A stretch of DNA of 64,000 nucleotides, from positions 1-64,000 of the forward strand of contig JAIPBU010000022.1 of assembly GCA_021738535.1 (NCBI GenBank). The letters run 5' to 3'. This document shows, in pieces, positions 8,948-17,440 of this stretch (positions are counted from its first letter, which is position 1; every line of letters begins with the position of its first letter). A program made the position numbers and the translations under genes. This DNA comes from Bacteroidales bacterium. Its GTDB lineage: Bacteria; Bacteroidota; Bacteroidia; Bacteroidales; VadinHA17. Below the pieces are notes generated by a model. That model worked only from the letters and a program-made list of their open reading frames with translations, ran no database searches and was not told the origin of the DNA.

Positions 8948-10502
8948 CTGAAGAAAAGCTGCTTAGTCTTGAACTGACGCGGGAAAGAGCTTCTTTTATA
9001 CTTTCTTCGGGTTTAACAAAATTGTCAGTGCCCCAGAAATTACGGTCGTAGTTGTTGACAGTCTCAGTAAATACCGAGTGAACCGGAGCTCTTTCTTCCC
9101 TTGAAAACCTTTGTACATTTACTGTATCGATCTCATTTACGGCCATCTCGAAGAATAAATTATAGGTACTGCCAAACAATTTATTCTTTTTCCTTGCATA
9201 GAATTTTAGATCGCCCCTGACATGATTGAGAAAGAACCTGTCATTTATTAGTCTGTAGTTAACCCTGTATTCCAGCAACCGGGCTTTCACTTTAAATCCC
9301 CTGGCTGTACGCTGAATCATATTTCTTTCAAATTTATCAATATATTTCCTGTTAAGTTCAAACTCAATAGCATGTATGCCATAATTGGAGGTATTAATGT
9401 ATATTGATCCGGTTGGAAGTGCAATATCACTGATCTTTTCTTTTTGCTCAAACTCGATCACAAAAGCTGCTTCATTTCCAATATTTACTATATCAGTCAT
9501 CCTGTAATTGTAATCGTCCATGCTTGCCGGTTGCAGGAAGTCAAAAGTGTTTTTTACCCCGTCCAGTGTAAGACAGGCATCCAGTCCTGACTTCAGTTTA
9601 AAAGTGAGGGTGTCAGATGATTCCAGGTTGTTTATTTTCCTGCTTTTGTAAATCTTTATCTGATCATTAAGGAGCGTAGGGGCATAACTGCTTTTATATA
9701 ATTCAAGAACGGCTTCAGAATACAGAAGTATCTTATCTTTTTTGGATACTGACTCCCGGTAAAAGGCCACCATATTAGTGGGAGTATTCCCGTAGTTCTC
9801 GGCTATTTTTTTCCTTACCTGCAGGATCAGTTCACGTGGTTCCCTGTTTCGGATTATCACCTCGGGTATAGGTACAAATTTTCTTGTAAGGGAGATATTG
9901 AAATTACTGTTTATTGCCTGGTTTACAGGAACCCGCCTGCTTGTAAAGCCAAGGTGGGATATGATTAATGTGTCGTTAATGTAGGGTTTCCCGAGTTTAA
10001 GGTTGAATTTGCCCTCATAATTTGATATTGCGCCAACTCCTTTAGACATAACCCCAATTGTTGCATACGGAAGACCATCACCATTTTCAGCATTACTTAT
10101 GCGTCCTTCGATAACATAAACCGGATCCTTTCCTGCTTCTTTTATCTGTGGGGTGGATGCTGTTAGTGACTGGTAGATAATTATATGGTTATCAATTATT
10201 GAGTAGGCAAAAAGCTTATCATAGAAGAGTGTATCCAGGATTGTTTTAAGAGGCTTGTCGACCATCTTTATGCCGGTCAGCCTGCCTGGTTCCACAAGGT
10301 CTGTATCATAAGTGAAGTTGTAACCGGTTTTTCTTGATAACGAATTAAGTACATTGCCGATGCTCGCATTTTGCATTCTCACCGTATATCTCTGATCAAG
10401 CTTTTTCTCCTGGGCATTACAAACCGGGGCTGCTGTTATAATTATGATTATAACTATCTTACGAATTGACAGGATTGTACGTAAGCGAGCCTTTATATTC
10501 AT
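8931..10502 (-). CDS. Exported STN plus carboxypeptidase-regulatory-like domain protein, no TonB barrel
   Basis: A 523-residue protein with a signal peptide (to about residue 30, CNA-Q), a secretin/TonB short N-terminal (STN) domain at about 44-110, a carboxypeptidase regulatory-like beta-sandwich at about 129-206 (GRISNAENGDGLPYATIGV), and a roughly 270-residue region I cannot assign. In SusC-like receptors STN and the beta-sandwich precede a plug and a 22-strand barrel; here the protein ends without either. The C-terminal region is clearly paralogous to the product of 12018-13346: both have FYRE followed by a YSEAV/SIAEAV stretch, a DxYNY motif and an FWG motif near the end. It is the last gene of the sigma/FecR operon, 16 bp after fecR. 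Domains are solid; function unknown. Confidence 0.85.
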   Translation of the reverse strand: MNIKARLRTILSIRKIVIIIIITAAPVCNAQEKKLDQRYTVRMQNASIGNVLNSLSRKTGYNFTYDTDLVEPGRLTGIKMVDKPLKTILDTLFYDKLFAYSIIDNHIIIYQSLTASTPQIKEAGKDPVYVIEGRISNAENGDGLPYATIGVMSKGVGAISNYEGKFNLKLGKPYINDTLIISHLGFTSRRVPVNQAINSNFNISLTRKFVPIPEVIIRNREPRELILQVRKKIAENYGNTPTNMVAFYRESVSKKDKILLYSEAVLELYKSSYAPTLLNDQIKIYKSRKINNLESSDTLTFKLKSGLDACLTLDGVKNTFDFLQPASMDDYNYRMTDIVNIGNEAAFVIEFEQKEKISDIALPTGSIYINTSNYGIHAIEFELNRKYIDKFERNMIQRTARGFKVKARLLEYRVNYRLINDRFFLNHVRGDLKFYARKKNKLFGSTYNLFFEMAVNEIDTVNVQRFSREERAPVHSVFTETVNNYDRNFWGTDNFVKPEESIKEALSRVSSRLSSFSSANNSQ

Positions 10503-10518
10503 TTAAGGATTTTGGCCT

Positions 10519-11466
10519 TTATTTTATTCTGAGGGAATAAATCTCACCCTCCTTTTCATAATCCAGGTTAAAACTAGTACAAATAATGCGAATTATGGTA
10601 TCGGGCGGTTGATTTTCAAATACAGATGAAAGCCGAAGCTCATTTATTTCCTGGTTTTCTACTTCTATATTAATGTTATGTACCCTATTCAGGTCCCTGA
10701 ACACTTTTTCAAGCCTGTCTCCTTCAAATCTGAGCACTTCCGTTTTCCACGCAAGGTAGTTAGGATCCTTATTAACATTTTTTGAAGCAACACTATTATC
10801 CATGGCGCCTATTTCTCCCGGTTCAAGAGTGAGCGATTGATCTCCTGCTTTGTTGCTCAGGCGTACTTTACCTGTACTGACAAGGACTTCCACCCTGTCA
10901 TTATTATTGTTTACGTTAAATGATGTTCCGAGTACCGTAACATCAGCTTTACAGGCATCAATCATAAAAGGTAACGATTCATCCGGGCTGACATCAAAAA
11001 ATGCTTCTCCTTCCAGTTTTACCATTCTGTTTTCAGCAGAGAATTTATCAGGGTATTCAATGCTGGAATTTCTGTTAAGTACAACCTGGCTTCCGTCAGG
11101 GAGTATAAGTTCGAGGTTTTTCTGATCCGGACCTGTACGGGCAATATTACCATAGGTGCCCGGGGTTTTATTCATAAGATAAATAGCTGCAAAGGTGAGG
11201 GCCATTAACACAACAACGGATGCTGCTATTCTGTATACCGGCCTGGCAAATACCCCTGGCTTTTTGCTCTCCACCAGTCCGTCGGCCTCAAGCCTGCCGT
11301 AAAGATTGTTCCATGCTTTATCGACATCTGCTTTCCTGTTCCTGTTAATCTCATCCATTTCCTTCCAGTAGTTTCCTGTAGTTTCATCCTGATCAGAAAG
11401 AAAATCTTCAATCATCTTCTTTTCTGTCATATCATTGGTTTTGTTATTTTTTTCTTTCTCTTTCAT
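10519..11466 (-). CDS. FecR-family anti-sigma factor
   Basis: A 315-residue single-span inner-membrane regulator. A cytoplasmic N-terminus of about 78 residues binds the sigma factor, a membrane helix spans about 79-98, and the periplasmic part has a FecR domain (about 118-205: LPDGSQVVLNRNSSIEYP, FFDV, GTSFNV) and a C-terminal DUF4974-type domain (about 242-313) characteristic of Bacteroidota FecR proteins. It lies 4 bp downstream of the ECF sigma gene and upstream of the STN-domain gene, so an STN-to-FecR-to-sigma relay is the natural model. The family is certain; the inducing signal is unknown. Confidence 0.95.
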   Translation of the reverse strand: MKEKEKNNKTNDMTEKKMIEDFLSDQDETTGNYWKEMDEINRNRKADVDKAWNNLYGRLEADGLVESKKPGVFARPVYRIAASVVVLMALTFAAIYLMNKTPGTYGNIARTGPDQKNLELILPDGSQVVLNRNSSIEYPDKFSAENRMVKLEGEAFFDVSPDESLPFMIDACKADVTVLGTSFNVNNNNDRVEVLVSTGKVRLSNKAGDQSLTLEPGEIGAMDNSVASKNVNKDPNYLAWKTEVLRFEGDRLEKVFRDLNRVHNINIEVENQEINELRLSSVFENQPPDTIIRIICTSFNLDYEKEGEIYSLRIK

Positions 11467-11470
11467 CTCT

Positions 11471-12004
11471 CTATGCTGACAATTCTTTCCTGAATTCTTT
11501 TAATGCTTTTCCCATATTTGCTTCAACCGTTTTAACGGATATTGACAGCTCACTTGCTATCTCGCTGTACTTCATTCCCTCAAACCTGCTCATGCAAAAA
11601 ATTTTTGCACACCTTTCAGGCAGACTGTCTATTATTTTACTGATTTTATCATTCAGCTCATTGTAATAGATTTTTTCTTCTGTTCCATCCGTGCTTTCCC
11701 GCAGCTGTCTCCTTGTTTCATCCTGGTGCCTCTGAACTACCTTTTGATGTTCCACATGGTGCATGCACCTGTTATATACTGACCTGTAAAGGTATCCGTT
11801 AAGCGAACTGTTTATATTAAGTTTCTTCCTGTCGCGCCAGAGAACGTAAAACAGGTCCTGTACTATTTCTTCAGCACTATCATTATCTCTTAGGATCATG
11901 TTGGCGTAATTGACCAGTGGATTATAAGAGGAGCGGAACAGGGTCTCAAACTCCTTGATATCCCCGTTCCGGATCCTCTTTATAATATCTCCGTCTTTTA
12001 GCAT
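11471..12004 (-). CDS. ECF-type RNA polymerase sigma factor (FecI-like)
   Basis: A 177-residue sigma-70 family factor. Region 2 covers about residues 20-85 (FRSSYNPLVNYA, DSAEEIVQDLFYVLW) and region 4 about 120-172 (LPERCAKIF, GMKYSEIASELSISVKTVEANM), with the usual linker between. Length is typical of Bacteroidota ECF factors. The gene is 13 bp downstream of a carboxypeptidase-regulatory-domain gene and directly upstream of fecR, so its activity is presumably held by FecR. The targets cannot be read from the sequence; autoregulation of its own operon is plausible. Confidence 0.96.
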   Translation of the reverse strand: MLKDGDIIKRIRNGDIKEFETLFRSSYNPLVNYANMILRDNDSAEEIVQDLFYVLWRDRKKLNINSSLNGYLYRSVYNRCMHHVEHQKVVQRHQDETRRQLRESTDGTEEKIYYNELNDKISKIIDSLPERCAKIFCMSRFEGMKYSEIASELSISVKTVEANMGKALKEFRKELSA

Positions 12005-12017
12005 ACCTGTTCAGATA

Positions 12018-13346
12018 CTACCTGTTCCATCTTTCGTTCCACTTAAGCTTACGGTTAAGTTTATTAATTGCTGACTCAATACTTTGATCCGGTTCAATAA
12101 CGTTATAATCTCCCCAGAAGTCAGGATCAGCAAAAGCGCTTAATTGTTCCGTAAAGATATCACCTTTTCTGATTCTTTCCCTTGATGCAAATTTAACTAC
12201 TTCTTCTTCGGTACGGTCTGTTATAGCAATCTCAGACATGGTAACGTATGTTTTATTGAACAGTTTTCTCTTCCAGTTAACCTTGAATTCCACTTCTGCT
12301 CTTGCATATGCAAAGTAGTACTGACCGTCCTGTTCGCGATAGCGAACCCTGTAATTTGCCACCTCAGGTGTTACGGTCATTCCAAGTGGCTTTTTCCTGA
12401 CGAAAATGGAAGCTGCACTTGCTTTATCTTCGAGGTTAAAGCTGAATTCTGCTTCTGTAATGGCATAAGTTTCTATGTCAATATAGAATTTACCCAGGAA
12501 TAAAGGTATATCTACATTTTCTCTCTGATGGAATTCAACAACATAGTGTGGTTTTTCATCAATAACTATAATGTTTTCAAGATTATAGTTATATGTATCC
12601 ATTGCATCGAAAGTTAAGATACTCCATGGGTTTTTAATTACATCCAGTTGAAGAGTAGTAACCGGCCCGCCCTGTAAGCGGAAGAGAACTGTATCTATCT
12701 TCTCAACCTCAACATTTTTACGGCCTTTGTATACCCTTGTTGCATCAAAGCGAAACTCGTTATTGTAAGGAGCTTTGAATACTTCTATAACTGCCTCAGC
12801 AATTGAAACGTAGTTCCTGTTTTTCTTAATGGTTTCCCTGTAGAAGCCTGTCATGAGATTAGGGTTCTCAGGATAGTTATTACCTACATTCCTGATAACG
12901 GCCTCCAGTATCTCTTCAGGTGTAACAGGTTTGACAACAACTTCTTCAATGGGTATTGTTGCCTGGCGCAGTTCAATAATATTTTCATCGTTGCCTGTTG
13001 ACAGGTTTATAAGAGGGATCTCTTTATTCTTATAACCTATGTACATTACTTCAAGATAAGGATTATCAAGTTTTTCGCTTATCTTAAGAATGAAATCACC
13101 GTCCAGGTTGGATACCGTTGCAATGTTTGTTCCTTTAATGGCAACAGTGGCAAAAATAAGGGGATCTCGTGTTTCGTTATCCACTACTTTCCCTTTTACT
13201 GTAACAAAAGATTGTGGCTCCTGGTCATTAATACTTTTCATTGGTGTAGCACCGGCAGATATCAGTGATACAATTGTAAAAAGGATCAATGCAATCATCG
13301 AAATATCAATTACTCTTTTCATGGCTTTTGTATTTTGATTATACAT
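12018..13346 (-). CDS. Exported carboxypeptidase-regulatory-like domain protein, paralogue of the STN protein
   Basis: About 442 residues, first gene of the sigma/FecR operon. A signal peptide is followed by a carboxypeptidase regulatory-like beta-sandwich at about 45-123 (VKGKVVDNETRDPLIFATVAI, then a YIGYKNKE end), then about 300 residues of unassigned sequence with alternating strands. This latter part is paralogous to the C-terminal part of the protein at 8931-10502, sharing FYRET, AEAV, DTYNY, VVEFHQ and DFWGDYN-type motifs, but there is no STN domain. The frame is open back to 13502, yet those residues are not signal-like. ATG at 13346 or 13322 (MKRVIDIS) gives a proper signal peptide; I chose 13346. 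Function unknown; surface or periplasmic location inferred. Confidence 0.8.
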   Translation of the reverse strand: MYNQNTKAMKRVIDISMIALILFTIVSLISAGATPMKSINDQEPQSFVTVKGKVVDNETRDPLIFATVAIKGTNIATVSNLDGDFILKISEKLDNPYLEVMYIGYKNKEIPLINLSTGNDENIIELRQATIPIEEVVVKPVTPEEILEAVIRNVGNNYPENPNLMTGFYRETIKKNRNYVSIAEAVIEVFKAPYNNEFRFDATRVYKGRKNVEVEKIDTVLFRLQGGPVTTLQLDVIKNPWSILTFDAMDTYNYNLENIIVIDEKPHYVVEFHQRENVDIPLFLGKFYIDIETYAITEAEFSFNLEDKASAASIFVRKKPLGMTVTPEVANYRVRYREQDGQYYFAYARAEVEFKVNWKRKLFNKTYVTMSEIAITDRTEEEVVKFASRERIRKGDIFTEQLSAFADPDFWGDYNVIEPDQSIESAINKLNRKLKWNERWNR

Positions 13347-13624
13347 AATTAAACTTTCTATTTGTCTTGCTTTCATATGTATGACCGACAAACAACAGTA
13401 TACCCTACCAGTTGTCTTTAAGCCTTTAATGCGGCACTGACTGAGCGGGCGGGATAAGAAGGGCAGGGGGTATTGCCACAGCTTAAGCGATAAAGCAGTC
13501 AATGCAAAGTAAAAGATGTAGTTTTTTATAAGGGTGAATGAAATGAATGAAGAGATTATTCACACAGTTTACAGGAAATTAGCATGAAAAGGCTATTATA
13601 ATTAATGCCTTTCACGGTATGGGA

Positions 13625-14188
13625 TTAAACTGTCATTATATCTTTCTCCTTGGCGTCCACAATTTCATCTACTATGTCAGTGTACTCGTTCGTAAGTTCC
13701 TGCACCTTATCCTCAGCATCTTTTTCATTATCTTCGGAAAGACCTTCCTTAAGGAGCTTTTTTAGTTCATCATTGGCCCATTTTCGGGAATTCCTGATGC
13801 TGATTTTTGCTGATTCACCCTCATTTTTTACAACTTTAAAAAGTTGTGTTCTTCTCTCCTCGGTAAGCGGGGGTATATTTATCCGGATTATTTCACCGTT
13901 ATTCATTGGCGTAAGACCTATGTTTGCCGCCAGGATGGCTTTTTCAATTGGACCGAGCATGTTTTTTTCCCAGGGTTGAACAATTACTGACTTTGCATCA
14001 GGGGTATTGACATTGGATACCTGATTGAGTGGAGTATTAACTCCGTAATAGTCTACTGATATACCGTCCAGGAGAGTGGGAGTGGCTTTACCTGCTCTTA
14101 GTTTACCGAGCTCAGCCTCAAGGTGGTTAGTTGCCTCTTTCATCCTGTCGATGGTCTCTTCCATTATAATTTCTATCTCTTCATTCAT
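13625..14188 (-). CDS. frr: Ribosome recycling factor
   Basis: 187 residues, the normal length. Together with EF-G it splits the post-termination ribosome. The three-helix-bundle segment has KLRAGKATPTLLDGI near the N-terminus, the IPPLTEERR motif and the ISIRNSRKWAND segment of domain I. It follows pyrH by 68 bp on the same strand, the common pyrH-frr pair. Downstream, a 278 bp gap to the sigma operon contains no gene I can support. Confidence 0.98.
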   Translation of the reverse strand: MNEEIEIIMEETIDRMKEATNHLEAELGKLRAGKATPTLLDGISVDYYGVNTPLNQVSNVNTPDAKSVIVQPWEKNMLGPIEKAILAANIGLTPMNNGEIIRINIPPLTEERRTQLFKVVKNEGESAKISIRNSRKWANDELKKLLKEGLSEDNEKDAEDKVQELTNEYTDIVDEIVDAKEKDIMTV

Positions 14189-14256
14189 ATCATTAGTTTT
14201 TGGTTTGAGCTAATTGATAGTAAACAAATTTAAAAAAAAAATGTAAAAACAACATT

Positions 14257-14967
14257 TTAGTGGTTATTTAACAGGGTTCCTGTTGTTTCTCCACGGACTG
14301 CCTTAATGAGATTACCCTTAATATTCATGTTAAATACAATTAGCGGAAGGCTATTTTCACGGCACATAGTGAAGGCTGTCTGATCCATTACTTTCAGTTG
14401 TTTATCTATAGCATCGTTATAGCTCAGCTTATCGTATTTAACAGCATTTTTATTCTTTTCAGGATCATCAGAATAAACTCCGTCTACCCTGGTTCCCTTG
14501 AGCAGAACATCACATTCCGTTTCAACAGCCCTGAGCACGGCTGCAGTATCTGTTGTAAAGTAAGGATTACCTGTGCCTCCGGCAAGTATGCATACAGTGC
14601 CCTTCTTCATTTTTTCAACCACCGTATCCCGCTTATAAAATTCAGCTACCGGCTCCATTCTTATTGATGTGAATACCCTGGCCCTGCATTGTTTCCTCCT
14701 GAGTGCGCTTTCAAGTGCAAGACTGTTTATTACTGTAGCCAGCATGCCCATCTGGTCTCCTGTGACCCGGTCAATGCCCGAGCCGGTACCACTCAGCCCC
14801 CTGAATATGTTGCCTCCTCCGATTACAATGCCAAGCTCAGACCCTGCATTTACAAGCTCAACAGCCTGTGCGCTGAAGCTATCCAGCATGCCGGGGTCAA
14901 TACCAAAGTTGTTTTTCCCCTGGAGTGATTCTCCGCTTAATTTTAATAGTATCCGTTTATATTTCAT
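14257..14967 (-). CDS. pyrH: UMP kinase
   Basis: 236 residues of the amino-acid-kinase fold, phosphorylating UMP to UDP. The N-terminal KLSGESLQG, the GGGNIFRG loop, GDQMGMLATVINSLAL and the late DQTAFTMCRENSLPLIVFN region are all PyrH hallmarks. It is first of the pyrH-frr pair and divergent from the arginine decarboxylase gene across 200 bp. In many bacteria pyrH and frr follow rpsB-tsf; here a plus-strand polyamine operon of 3.2 kb lies between tsf and pyrH. Confidence 0.98.
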   Translation of the reverse strand: MKYKRILLKLSGESLQGKNNFGIDPGMLDSFSAQAVELVNAGSELGIVIGGGNIFRGLSGTGSGIDRVTGDQMGMLATVINSLALESALRRKQCRARVFTSIRMEPVAEFYKRDTVVEKMKKGTVCILAGGTGNPYFTTDTAAVLRAVETECDVLLKGTRVDGVYSDDPEKNKNAVKYDKLSYNDAIDKQLKVMDQTAFTMCRENSLPLIVFNMNIKGNLIKAVRGETTGTLLNNH

Positions 14968-15167
14968 AAATGATAATTATGCTGGTTCATAATAATAAGT
15001 AAAGTGACAAATTTTTTCCAGTTTAATAAATGCATTGTCAAAATTAGCATTTTAAAACAAAATAAATTACCGATAATTATACTACCTTGTATTCCTGATT
15101 GAATTATTTTTTAATGCAATAAGTGTAAAAATACAATATTGTTTATCAGTAATATCACTAAATAAAT

Positions 15168-16577
15168 ATGAAACCCACATATTTTAACCTGGTTGAGCAA
15201 AGCTATTATTTTCCGCAGGAAGGATTTGATTTATTGGATGATTATCTTACATTTTACGGGGTGTCATTAAAATATTTAATTGAAAAATATGATACACCAT
15301 TTCGACTGATTTACCTTCCCAGGATAGCTGACCAGATTAAGAAAGCGCGCAACCTGTTTAACAGGGCAATTAAATCAACCGGCTATACCGGCGTTTACAA
15401 TTTTTGTTATTGTACAAAATGCTGTCATTTTCATCATGTTATCAGCACTGCTCTAAAGCAAAATGTAAATCTTGAGACATCATCTTCCTTTGATATTGAT
15501 CTTATTGAGAAGCTTTTTGAGAAAGGTGAGATTGACAGCAACAGAAAAATTGTACATAACGGGTATAAAAGCCCTGACTATATAAGGAAAATAATGCGAC
15601 TGCAGAAAATGGGCTTTGAGAATTCCATTGTTATCCTTGACAGCAAGGAAGAGCTTAAAAGAATAATGAAAGAGAAACCCGGAAGAAAGCTGAAGATTGG
15701 CATTCGTATGGCCATTGAGGAAGAGCCCCAGTCCAGTTATTATACCTCCAGGTTGGGGTTGCCAAATCGTGAGGTAATGGATTTTTACAGGAAGGAGGTA
15801 AGAGACAATCCAATGCTGGAAATGAAGATGTTACATTTTTTTGTTGACTCAGGGATAAAGGATAGTCTTTATTACTGGGGTGAATTCCAGAAAGCTTTAA
15901 AACTATATACTGACTTGAGAATGGAATGCGATACCCTTGAAGCTATCAATCTTGGCGGTGGTTTCCCCATACGTAATCACCTGGGATTTGAGTATGACTA
16001 CGAGTACATGATACGTGAAATAGTCCGAAACATAAAGGAATCGTGTTCTAACGCAGGGATTCCCGATCCTGATATCTATACGGAATTTGGTAAATATACT
16101 GTTGGCGAAAGTGGCGCAATAATATTCCGTGTTCTTGAACAGAAACAACAAAATGATAATGAATTGTGGTATATTATTGATAACAGTCTTATGAATACAA
16201 TACCTGATTCATGGTCAATACATGAGAAATTCATCCTTCTACCCGTTAATAAATGGCATAATGAATATACAAGGGTAAATATTGGAGGTATCAGCTGTGA
16301 TCATTCGGATTATTATAATTCGGAGGATTTTAACCAGCAGGTACTGTTACCAAGATATCGCAGCAGTGATAAGGAGCCATTGTATATCGGTTTTTTTCAT
16401 ACCGGGGCCTACCAGGATTCTTTAAGTGGGTATGGTGGAATAAAACACTGCCTTATTCCCGCACCGAAACATGTAATAATTGAAAGAGATGAAACGGGTA
16501 ATTTCAGGGATTATGTTTACCGCAATGAACAATCGGTTGAAGATATGTTAAATATTTTGGGTTATACAAACAGATGA
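15168..16577 (+). CDS. speA: Arginine decarboxylase, Bacteroidota type (PLP fold III)
   Basis: 469 residues. Predicted to decarboxylate arginine to agmatine using pyridoxal phosphate. Lys84, in the Cys-rich stretch YNFCYCTKCCHFHH, aligns with the PLP-binding Lys of alanine-racemase-type barrels. The ETSSSFDIDL segment, GGGFPIRN (the Gly loop binding phosphate) and a C-terminal beta domain with FFHTGAYQ follow. It resembles the shorter Bacteroidota enzymes annotated as arginine decarboxylase rather than the 630-residue E. coli SpeA. Its stop overlaps the agmatinase ATG (ATGA), and the next gene makes a consistent pathway, which strongly supports arginine as substrate. Diaminopimelate or another basic amino acid is the main alternative. 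Confidence 0.85.
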   Translation: MKPTYFNLVEQSYYFPQEGFDLLDDYLTFYGVSLKYLIEKYDTPFRLIYLPRIADQIKKARNLFNRAIKSTGYTGVYNFCYCTKCCHFHHVISTALKQNVNLETSSSFDIDLIEKLFEKGEIDSNRKIVHNGYKSPDYIRKIMRLQKMGFENSIVILDSKEELKRIMKEKPGRKLKIGIRMAIEEEPQSSYYTSRLGLPNREVMDFYRKEVRDNPMLEMKMLHFFVDSGIKDSLYYWGEFQKALKLYTDLRMECDTLEAINLGGGFPIRNHLGFEYDYEYMIREIVRNIKESCSNAGIPDPDIYTEFGKYTVGESGAIIFRVLEQKQQNDNELWYIIDNSLMNTIPDSWSIHEKFILLPVNKWHNEYTRVNIGGISCDHSDYYNSEDFNQQVLLPRYRSSDKEPLYIGFFHTGAYQDSLSGYGGIKHCLIPAPKHVIIERDETGNFRDYVYRNEQSVEDMLNILGYTNR

Positions 16578-17440
16578 TGAAGACATTTGGAAAAATAGAG
16601 GGAAAGTATGCCGGATTCCCGGACTCGGCAATCCTTTTGCAATCACTGCCATATGATGGTGCAAGCACCTGGGGTAAGGGAGCTGACAAAGGATTTGAAG
16701 CTTTCCTGGAGGCTTCAAACCACCTGGAACTTTATGACATTGAGACTGGATCTGAGGTGTACAGGAAGGGCTTGCATATCCTTCCGGAGATAACGCTCCA
16801 GGGTAGCAATGAAGAAGTATCAGGTATAATTTATAATCATACCCGTGATCTTCTCAGGCATGATAAACTGCTTACATTTATAGGAGGAGATCATTCCATC
16901 AGCATAGGAATATTAAAGGCATTCAGGGAGGAATATGATGATCTGACCGTTCTTCAACTTGATGCTCATACTGATTTAAGGCCAGAGTACAAGGGATCAA
17001 GCTTCAATCATGCATGTGCAATGCACGAAGCGTCAAAGAAAAGCAGGTTGGTACAGGCTGGTATACGGAGCATGGATAGCAGTGAACTGGATTTTTTCAA
17101 TCCATCAAATTGTATTCTTGCATCTGAAATGTATGAAAGTGACAGGTGGAAAGCCGGCATCAGGAATATGCTGAAAGGGAGAAAAGTATACATTAGCGTT
17201 GATATGGATGTTTTTGATCCTTCAGTTTTTCCGCACACAGGCACCCCGGAGCCTGGCGGATTAAACTGGTACCAGGTTATATCATTATTAAGGGAGGCAT
17301 TTTCTGTGTCCGATGTACTGGGCTTTGACCTGGTAGAATTTGCACCTCTCAGCAATAACAAGGCTCCTGCTTTTACGATGGTTAAGTTGTATTATAAGAT
17401 GTTAAGTTATAAATACTATACAGATGGGCGGAATAAGTGA
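16574..17440 (+). CDS. speB: Agmatinase (ureohydrolase family)
   Basis: 288 residues; hydrolyses agmatine to putrescine and urea with a binuclear Mn centre. Metal ligands are visible in GGDHS, DAHTD and SVDMDVFDPS, the three ureohydrolase signatures, and the TPEPGGLNWYQ motif follows. It overlaps the decarboxylase stop codon by 4 bp and the next gene by 17 bp, so translation of the three is probably coupled. A second ATG immediately follows the first. Arginase or formiminoglutamase activity is possible from the family alone, but the neighbouring decarboxylase favours agmatine. Confidence 0.9.
   Translation: MMKTFGKIEGKYAGFPDSAILLQSLPYDGASTWGKGADKGFEAFLEASNHLELYDIETGSEVYRKGLHILPEITLQGSNEEVSGIIYNHTRDLLRHDKLLTFIGGDHSISIGILKAFREEYDDLTVLQLDAHTDLRPEYKGSSFNHACAMHEASKKSRLVQAGIRSMDSSELDFFNPSNCILASEMYESDRWKAGIRNMLKGRKVYISVDMDVFDPSVFPHTGTPEPGGLNWYQVISLLREAFSVSDVLGFDLVEFAPLSNNKAPAFTMVKLYYKMLSYKYYTDGRNK

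Noticed and set aside
8931-10502. SusC/TonB-dependent receptor
   Set aside because: STN and beta-sandwich domains are present, but plug and barrel are missing and the protein ends at 523 residues.
11226-11411. 61-codon frame inside fecR on the same strand
   Set aside because: Fully inside the fecR coding region in another frame, with no family features.
13347-13502. N-terminal extension of the first sigma-operon gene to 13502
   Set aside because: The added residues are not signal-like; a proper signal peptide starts at 13346 or 13322.
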